A program made the translations under genes and the position numbers. A stretch of DNA of 64,000 nt from Valencia hispanica (taxonomy: Eukaryota; Chordata; Actinopteri; Cyprinodontiformes; Valenciidae): NCBI GenBank assembly GCA_963556495.2, contig OY747702.1, positions 57,347,286 through 57,411,285 on the forward strand. Direction: 5' to 3'. Under the pieces are notes generated by a model. That model was not told the origin of the DNA. It made no database searches and saw only the letters and a list, made by a program, of their open reading frames with translations. Of this stretch, positions 58,308 to 64,000 are shown one piece after another (the first letter of the stretch is position 1; the number at the start of each line of letters is the position of its first letter).

Positions 58308-58649
58308 AGAATGGAGGAAAACTGCAGCATCAATGATGAACAGCCTGATTGAGACCTATCCACACAGACTCCCTGCTGGGACTGCAGCCAAAGATGCATA
58401 TACTGAAAACTAGCTGGAAGGGGGCTAATATTTAGGCAATCACTTATTTTATGTTACATATTTTTACTTAATTGTCATTATTTTGTAGAAATCAGTTTTC
58501 CCCTTGACATTAAGTTTTTTTGTTTGCAATTACTTTTCCCAAAAAAACAGCATTTTGTCGCTGATAATAGATTTGTAAATACAATAAAAAAGGAAAAAAC
58601 ATCTAATGGGAGTTAATACTTTCTAAAGACACTGTATATGCCACACTGT

Positions 58650-59039
58650 ACCTCTGTCTAGTTGTTCTGTATAATTAAAGATCACACCCTTTAAATTCAG
58701 CACATAAAATCTAAAAGACTTCAGGCTGAATTTTAAAGGTTTCATTCACTTGCTTTTTCAATAAATTTGCTGTGGGCTCCATGAATGAATGCCTTGTGAG
58801 CTGTTTTATGTGGAATAAATGCTCTGGCGCTCGTGTTTCAGGAGGTTGCATTTTGTCGGAGGAGTGGGTGGGGGATAACGACAGGATCATGAGTCTAACT
58901 CATTATTATTCACAATATGCAAACGTCTTGCCTCTGACTGACTAACAGCAAGGCAACTCTAATGCTGCCTTCAAACGAATAATTAACTTGACTTACTTAG
59001 CTGATGGTGTTCTAAGACAAATTCAAACCATTTCTTCCT
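58650..59039. other. No gene recognised
   Basis: A 390-bp stretch without recognisable features. Confidence 0.4.
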
Positions 59040-59262
59040 CAGCTCCTCTTTCTTGGGTAAAAAATGCAATGCTGCAAATAAACCAAGCCCGACTCATGAT
59101 TTTAGATATGTGGGGGCGGGATGGGAATGTGGTCTTTGTGGGGTCATTTTAATTCTGTAAAGCACTTTGAGTTGCAACTTTTTGTATGGAAAGCGCTTTT
59201 TAAATAAAGTTTGTTTGATTGACTGATTGACTGATTGATTGATTGATTGACTCTGTTCTGCC
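59040..59262 (+). mobile_element. LINE-like 3' end with (TTGA)n tail
   Basis: GGGGGCGGGATGGGAATGTG, TCATTTTAATTCTGTAAAGC and AGCGCTTTTTAAATAAAGTT, then GATTGACTGATTGACTGATT units to 59,252. Same tail type as 37,210-37,310. Confidence 0.6.
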
Positions 59263-59271
59263 ATGCTGTGG

Positions 59272-59348
59272 AGTTGCTAACAGTTAGCTTCGTTGCTGAC
59301 AGTTAGCTTCGTTGGTAACAGTTAGCTTCATTGCTAACAGTTTGCTTC
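59272..59348. repeat. 22-bp tandem repeat, about 3.5 copies
   Basis: Units of the form GCTAACAGTTAGCTTCGTT (22 bp period) with single-base differences: GCTGACAG, GGTAACAG, GCTAACAG. A small minisatellite directly after the LINE tail. Confidence 0.85.
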
Positions 59349-59726
59349 AGCTTCTAGCTTCTACTAACAGAGACGTGCTCTGCTCTCTCCAGGCTGCAAA
59401 ATCATGCTTTCTGTGGGCGGTCACCAGCCAAGGTAGGGAAGAAAATGAATACTAATTTTCCCTGTGATGTAGAAGGTGACTGGCTTTTCAGACTCGCTTG
59501 TTTTGCTGTCTGTTTCCTTTCTGCGGCTAACGCAGGCAGTGGGGGTTGGAGAAAAGTTTCACATGTAGCATGCATGTGCAACTCAGAGTGACCGATCGTA
59601 TTTCACAAAGAACAAGTATTACACGGTTTCTCAGTGAACGAGAGCTTTAAAGGAAGTGAGAAATATAATTATTTGTTTCATAGTATTTACTGAACTGTAG
59701 TTCTATGTCATGCAATGCCTAAATGA
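59349..59726. other. No gene recognised
   Basis: No ORF or transposon end was seen before the hAT target duplication. Confidence 0.4.
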
Positions 59727-59734
59727 GTTCTACA

Positions 59735-60639
59735 CATACCTGTCAAGTTTTGGATTTGAAAATAAGGGAAAAATTCCATCAGCCGCGAGCCAAACCGCCA
59801 CCACAACCAACCTAAAGTATCTCTTACATTTTAGGATAGGTGTACAAAAAAAGTCTATAATCACTTTTCAACCAATTACTAACTACAATTAGGCGTTCAG
59901 AATCTGATAGGCCTACCATTGTTGACATTGAAATGCTGTGTAAATCAAGCACATTTATTGATTTTACATTTTTCAGTTCATATGCTATTTAATACATTAC
60001 ATACTTATAGTTTATTTCACAATGCTTGTCTTTAAGTTAAACATTTACATTTCATTTTCATTACACATTTTCTTTTTATATATCATGTTCACTCCTGTGG
60101 CTCTCTGACATTCTTGTGACTTACACAAGTTTGTTGCAGATTTTGCATTGTTTAACACTTTTTTGGAAGGAGTGTATTGTAGGCTGGGCCAGAGTGGTTG
60201 ATGTTACATGACAGTAAAGCACACACAGTGCTGTTGTCTAATGACATCCTGTTCTCTGTAACAATCTTTCTCACCATACTAAACACCCTTTCAGAACTGG
60301 CATTGATGTGGGGAATGCAGTTTGCTGTTTCTGTTATGTTCCCGCTATCTGCACAAATCTCGCGACAACTGCCACAGGGGCAACTGTATGTGGCGATTCT
60401 CGCGACGCTTCTTCTTCTTCTTCTTCATTCTTCTTGTTTAACGCTGGTTGGCAACCAGCTTAAAGTAGCATTATCGCCTCCTACTGTTCCAAAGATCAGT
60501 TTGGAGAGGCAGAGGAATTTTAAAGATATATATATATAACACGGGAGATTTATGGGAAAATAATAATACGGGAGGACGGTGGGAAAGCGGGGTAAAATAC
60601 AGTACTTTCCCGGCCAAAATGGGATACTTCACAGCTATG
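59735..60639 (-). mobile_element. hAT transposon, internally deleted, perfect 8-bp duplication
   Basis: The left end CATACCTGTCAAGT and the inverted right end CATAGCTGTGAAGT, flanked by GTTCTACA at 59,727-59,734 and 60,640-60,647. Length 905 bp against several kb for full hAT elements. It keeps the last part of the transposase gene on the minus strand. A (CTT)n run with GTTTAACGCTGGTTGGCAAC (60,407-60,480) looks like a later retroposon insertion, and a (TA)n stretch is at 60,526-60,538. Confidence 0.93.
60152..60362 (-). pseudogene. hAT transposase, C-terminal fragment
   Basis: An open frame on the minus strand ends at TAA (60,152-60,154) and reads CIPHINASSERVFSMVRKI then VTENRMSLDNSTVCALLSCN. 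This is the C-terminal dimerisation region of hAT transposases, recognisable by NA-SERVFS followed by NR-SL and a late LL-S-N motif. About 70 codons remain; the zinc finger, RNase H-like core and its catalytic residues are deleted. Confidence 0.88.
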
Positions 60640-60647
60640 GTTCTACA

Positions 60648-62816
60648 TAACCATGCTTTGTCGTTTGGCATATACCTTTCAAAATACAACCATGGAAACA
60701 GTCAACAACATCCCTTTTGCTGCCGAACAAGCAGGCAAAGATTTATGAGCTACAATCATGTTTATCTGTGACAAGTAGGACAGCGTGATTGGACTCTCAG
60801 CTGGGTGTGAAGGGTTTCAAGCTGGAGAGTGAGAGGTAAAGAGATGGAAGGAGGAAGGAGGAAAAGTGCACATGAATGCGTTGCAGTAAGCAATGTGCAA
60901 ATTAGTTTGGGGAGAATGTGTTATGATACAAGTCAGCTGCTGATTCTTTATTTTCCAGTTGTTCACATAACCAGTAGGGAAACAGAGTGACTAGTCAAAA
61001 TTTTTAGCTTATGCCAAGCCCCCCTGTCCTACTTGTTTGTCCCAGATCTGCTGATGCAGTCCTCCCCCCCACGATTTTTCTTCACCAGCTGTGGGCATTT
61101 ATTATTCAAACCTTCCTTTTCATTTCTTCCTTTTCCATGCTTTGCATTAAGATTAGCAGAAATGTTTTCAAAGCACTACTAAAAAATGGATAATCAAGGT
61201 GTTTCTTTTTATCTTCCCATCTAATCTGATAGTATCCCAATTCAGATCTTCCTATGTGATGTTTAACCATACAGAACAGTTTCACTCACAGCAGATTTGC
61301 ATGTTCAGCCCTGTGAGGATAGCTTTTCTAAGGATGTGACAGTCAGTCCCACAGAGAATAGTAACAGAAAGCCAGCTGGACCAGTGATGTAGCATAAGGT
61401 AGTTTTGCACTGTAGCTAGCTTTTAAGATCTTATGATGTATACATCTTGCAGTTCAGTAATTTTTTTTTCATACAGTATAGCCATCAGGAATCACGTCAA
61501 TATTCCGTTGGGTGCTGAAGTCCGGGAAACACTCTCTACCCTCAAAGCGTGCCAGCACTTAATTTCCGACACGTCACGGAGCCATAAGTGATACTTGACA
61601 GAACATCATAACATGGTGCCAACTGGGCTTTGTGAAGTGGTTCTCACAAGTTCATAAAAGCCTTATCTGAAGATGTTTTAAATGATGTGATTAGGCTTTT
61701 GGAAGACTTCAGAGTTCGTTGGAAGAATCCCACCGCTTGATATCTCATCCTCTTTATAATTAATTTCTCTCTCACGACACACAACATCAGATTCTGTGCA
61801 GATATCCTAAGACACATTATGCAACAATTATGGTGAGAATTGCACTGTGTGGGGAGGAATTATTAACTTGATAAACATGCAATGATATCTAGCAGAAGGA
61901 AACTGAGTGGATTTTTTTTGCTTTTAAACAGTTTCAAAATGTAAGTTTGACTTCTTCCATTTGTATAAAATGTAGCTTTTAAGGTAATATTCTCAGAAAT
62001 TCAGCATCCTTTTAAAGCCACTTTTCATTATGCAGCCTTTTCAGCCTTAAAGCCTCTTTGCTGCTACATACACTATGATTAGAGTGAAGTCATTATTATG
62101 AGGCCGGGTCATGGTTAATTTAAATTGTGCTTGAATCTTGCAGTACTTATTTTACGACCCTTTATCATTTCCTGCAGCCCGACCGCATTTCCTTTAAAAT
62201 CCTACATATTTTCAGGCAACACTAAATAATTTCCAGATGTAGAGCCATTTCACCATTTTCTCCAGAACTCTCCAATGCTCAAGACTTACGAGTACCCACT
62301 CTCAGTCCTTGTTCTTTTCAAGTACATTTCTTCTTTTTTTTCAACCAAGGCTTTCCAATTCACTGGCTAACATGAGAAGGCTAATCTTGCAATGTGCACC
62401 TGCTGCAAGGATCAACAATACGCCTGCCAAAGGGGAAATGTAAAAGGCTAGAAAACCCTTTGGCCATGTGCATTTCTGTTTTCTGTCAAGTCAATTAGGT
62501 AGCAAATGACCCCTGAATCAGCTGTAATTGGCCACAAAGCACAGCATTGCCTTTAATATATCAAAATAATGACAGTAATTAGATCGTTCTGCTTATTGCA
62601 TTCACTCAAGCTGTAAAGAATAAACAAAGTAAAAGTGTGTGAGAACAGTGGCAGCAATCAGACCATAATCTTGTTTTATTCTTGAGATCTCTGTGTATGA
62701 ACTCCTTATTCAGAAGCAACCTTTAATAAAACAAACTGTGATAAGATGGTTACAGGAAGCTGAAGAAGGACCTCCAGGGATAATTTGAGGCTACAGACTG
62801 AGATGCACTCTTCAGG
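60648..62816. other. Single-copy-looking DNA, no gene recognised
   Basis: No transposon ends. 62,470-62,610 (CAATTAGGTAGCAAATGACC, CTGTAATTGGCCACAAAGC) has the look of a vertebrate conserved non-coding element, which needs alignment to prove. ORFs are short. Confidence 0.4.
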
Positions 62817-63035
62817 CCAGTGGAGATGGTGGAGGAGTATAAATACCTCGGTGTTCACCTGGACAACTGACAGGACTGGAGTTGCAACAGTAAAGCGGTG
62901 TGCAAGAAGGAACAGAGCAGAGTGGCCTTCTTGAGGAACCTTAGGTCCTTCAGTGATAACAGCTAATTGCAGCAGATTCTCTTTAACTCTGTTGTGAGAG
63001 CACAGACTTCTGCCATCATCTGTTGGAGTAGCAGC
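62817..63035 (+). mobile_element. LINE fragment, truncated at both ends
   Basis: Plus-strand reading gives VEEYKYLGVHLDN, then KKEQSRVAFLRNLRSFS and ICWSSSIRT, the region after the RT palm of the family whose downstream part lies at 13,285-13,975. It contains two stops. Cut at 63,035 by unrelated sequence. Confidence 0.75.
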
Positions 63036-63151
63036 ATCAGAACAAAACTCCAAATATGAAGCCAATGCGGAAGTCACAAAAATTGCAGTTCCCCCCTCAT
63101 CCACTAGGGGCTGGCTGCAGAAAGGAGCAAGTTCCCATTGACTCCCATGTT
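63036..63151. repeat. Short interspersed repeat fragment
   Basis: CACTAGGGGCTGGCTGCAGA and CCCATTGACTCCCATGTTAA resemble a short repeat found in many fish genomes (ends often given as CTCCCATAGACTCCCATG...). Its ends cannot be placed. Confidence 0.4.
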
Positions 63152-63940
63152 AAAAGACCGCAATATTCAACTTTACACAGATGACACTATTATCTACTGT
63201 TCGAAACCCAATATTATTGATATTCAGAATTCTCTTCAATATGACTTTGATACAGTACAACTTTGGCTTCGAGCTAATAAGTTACTTCTTAATAAAACTA
63301 AATCACACTCAATGACATTTCAGGATAAAAACAGACGAATACCGGCTGGTGCACTTATACGGTACGATACGGCACCAATTGCACCAGTTGAGACATATAA
63401 ATATCTGGGTTTACATGCATTACTTTACTAATCAATTAACTGCTTTAGTTTCTCAGTGAGAAAGAGGATTGTCACTCAATTGTTACTTCCTATTTTTGAT
63501 TACTGTGATGTAGTCTATCAAAATACCACTCGCACTAATCTTCAGCCACTTAATGTTATCTATGATAGTTGGTGTAGGTTTATTCTCCGTTGTCCCTTCA
63601 GAACTTACCATTGTCTATTGTATCAGCAACTCTCTTGGCTTTCTCCATCCTCCAGACGCCAATGTCATTGGTTATTATTTATATTTAAATTTATTAATCT
63701 TAGCTATCCTGATTATTTGAGACAGTCTCTGATACCATTTAGCTCTTCTTACAATTTAGGACATGCTAAATCTTTTTTGTCGTGCCTCAAATTCATAAAG
63801 AAATAGGAACATTTTCATTTAATTACAAAGCACCTTTTGATTGGAATAATCAACCTGTCTCTATCTGCTCCATAACTTACTATCAAACGTATAAAAATGT
63901 CCTTCTAAAATATTTACAAACCACTTGTAATTGCTTTTAA
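63152..63940 (+). pseudogene. Non-LTR retrotransposon RT, C-terminal part
   Basis: Begins inside the RT palm at RNIQLYTDDTIIYCSK (YTDD in place of the more usual YADD) and continues DTVQLWLRANKLLLNKTKSH, VETYKYLGL, RKRIVTQLLLPIFDYCDVVY, and after a frame shift near 63,805 ends APFDWNNQPVSICSI and CNCF before TAA at 63,938. Stops near 63,429 and 63,804 and missing codons between 63,425 and 63,456 make it inactive. This is a third LINE lineage, distinct from the L2 copies. The remaining bases to 64,000 may be its 3' untranslated region. Confidence 0.8.
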
Positions 63941-64000
63941 AATTGTATTTGATTGTTCAAAGTTGAGAGCTCTGTGTGTGTGTGGTGGTTTGATTGGAGG

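Larger units (their letters stand above)
54430..58420 (+). pseudogene. Tc1-like transposase, split and decayed
   Basis: Readable pieces: the DNA-binding region (ATGCAACACGTGTAAATCTG, GACTTGCAAGAAGGAGAGTA), a GTTGCCCGGGTTCTTGACCA segment, and the first catalytic block as TTTGGTCTGATAAGACCAAC, where the SDE motif appears as SDK (Glu changed to Lys after the Asp). The second Asp lies in IIQQDNDQRH; the Glu block reads NLTEN where NPIEN is usual. Stops, indels and insertions make it non-functional. Confidence 0.8.
53997..58634 (+). mobile_element. Tc1-like transposon with three later insertions
   Basis: The left end CAGTGTCTATAAAACGTG and the inverted right end CAGTGTCTTTAGAAAGTA, with TA on both sides (53,995-53,996; 58,635-58,636). 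Transposase remnants on the plus strand are in three blocks: 54,430-54,805 (helix-turn-helix to first Asp region), 57,262-57,475 (QQDND block at about 57,350) and 58,307-58,420 (C-terminal end). They are separated by a TTAA MITE holding a hAT (54,810-57,261) and by an L2 LINE (57,545-58,307). Net length without the insertions is about 1.4-1.5 kb. Confidence 0.9.
53870..58649. mobile_element. Older Tc1 terminal repeat, split by the younger Tc1
   Basis: 53,870-53,996 matches a Tc1 terminal repeat (TTGTTGGTTTATCACATAGA, AATCCCAATAAAATTATG, GACAAAATGTGAAAAGG, ATGAATA). After the younger element ends at 58,634, TATGCCACACTGTA (58,635-58,648) is compatible with the last bases of that same repeat. 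The younger element thus appears to have landed in the terminal repeat of an older one. Only the terminal repeat of the old element is recognisable. Confidence 0.55.

Overview
The window looks like non-coding genomic DNA of a ray-finned fish, probably a percomorph. It has no compact gene arrangement, no operons and no long intact ORF. It is about 60% AT and full of transposon families typical of teleosts: Tc1-like elements with long inverted repeats, L2-type LINEs ending in (GAATT)n, tRNA-derived SINEs, TTAA-flanked T2/Kolobok-like MITEs, hAT elements and solo LTRs. I found no intact protein-coding gene. The species cannot be named from this window.

Layout. 0-4 kb: an unrecognised ORF, an inverted repeat and an eroded Tc1. 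4-10 kb: mostly single-copy-looking DNA, with a possible 5' exon and promoter of a minus-strand gene at about 6.58-7.25 kb and a small hAT MITE at 8.6 kb. 10.6-12 kb: a Tc1 copy with exact ends. 13.3-14 kb: a LINE 3' end. 15.4-20 kb: a CORE-SINE, then a three-level nest (TTAA element, L2, Tc1). 21-26 kb: an eroded Tc1, a TTAA MITE, a GC-rich LINE with a long target-site duplication, and an L2 tail. 26.2-29.4 kb: a hAT-like element holding a solo LTR inside another solo LTR and a second copy of the TTAA element. 31-39.9 kb: L2 copies, a SINE, Tc1 remnants and a long (ATGG)n tract. 40-42.9 kb: apparently single-copy. 42.9-46.8 kb: Tc1, SINE, repeat ends and an LTR. 47-52 kb: mostly single-copy, with one Sleeping Beauty-like remnant. 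52.1-53 kb: an ERV-like LTR. 53.9-58.65 kb: the deepest nest (old Tc1 end, younger Tc1, TTAA MITE, hAT, LINE tails, plus a separate L2). 59-64 kb: LINE ends, an internally deleted hAT and an RT fragment running to the window end.

Nothing here forms a working pathway. Every transposase or reverse transcriptase I can read carries frameshifts, stops, deletions or lost catalytic residues. The value of the window is as a well-resolved record of sequential insertions, because many junctions show exact target-site duplications (TSDs). The intervening sequence may be introns or flanks of a gene whose exons are small or lie outside; the 6.6-7.1 kb minus-strand block is the only candidate exon I would test.
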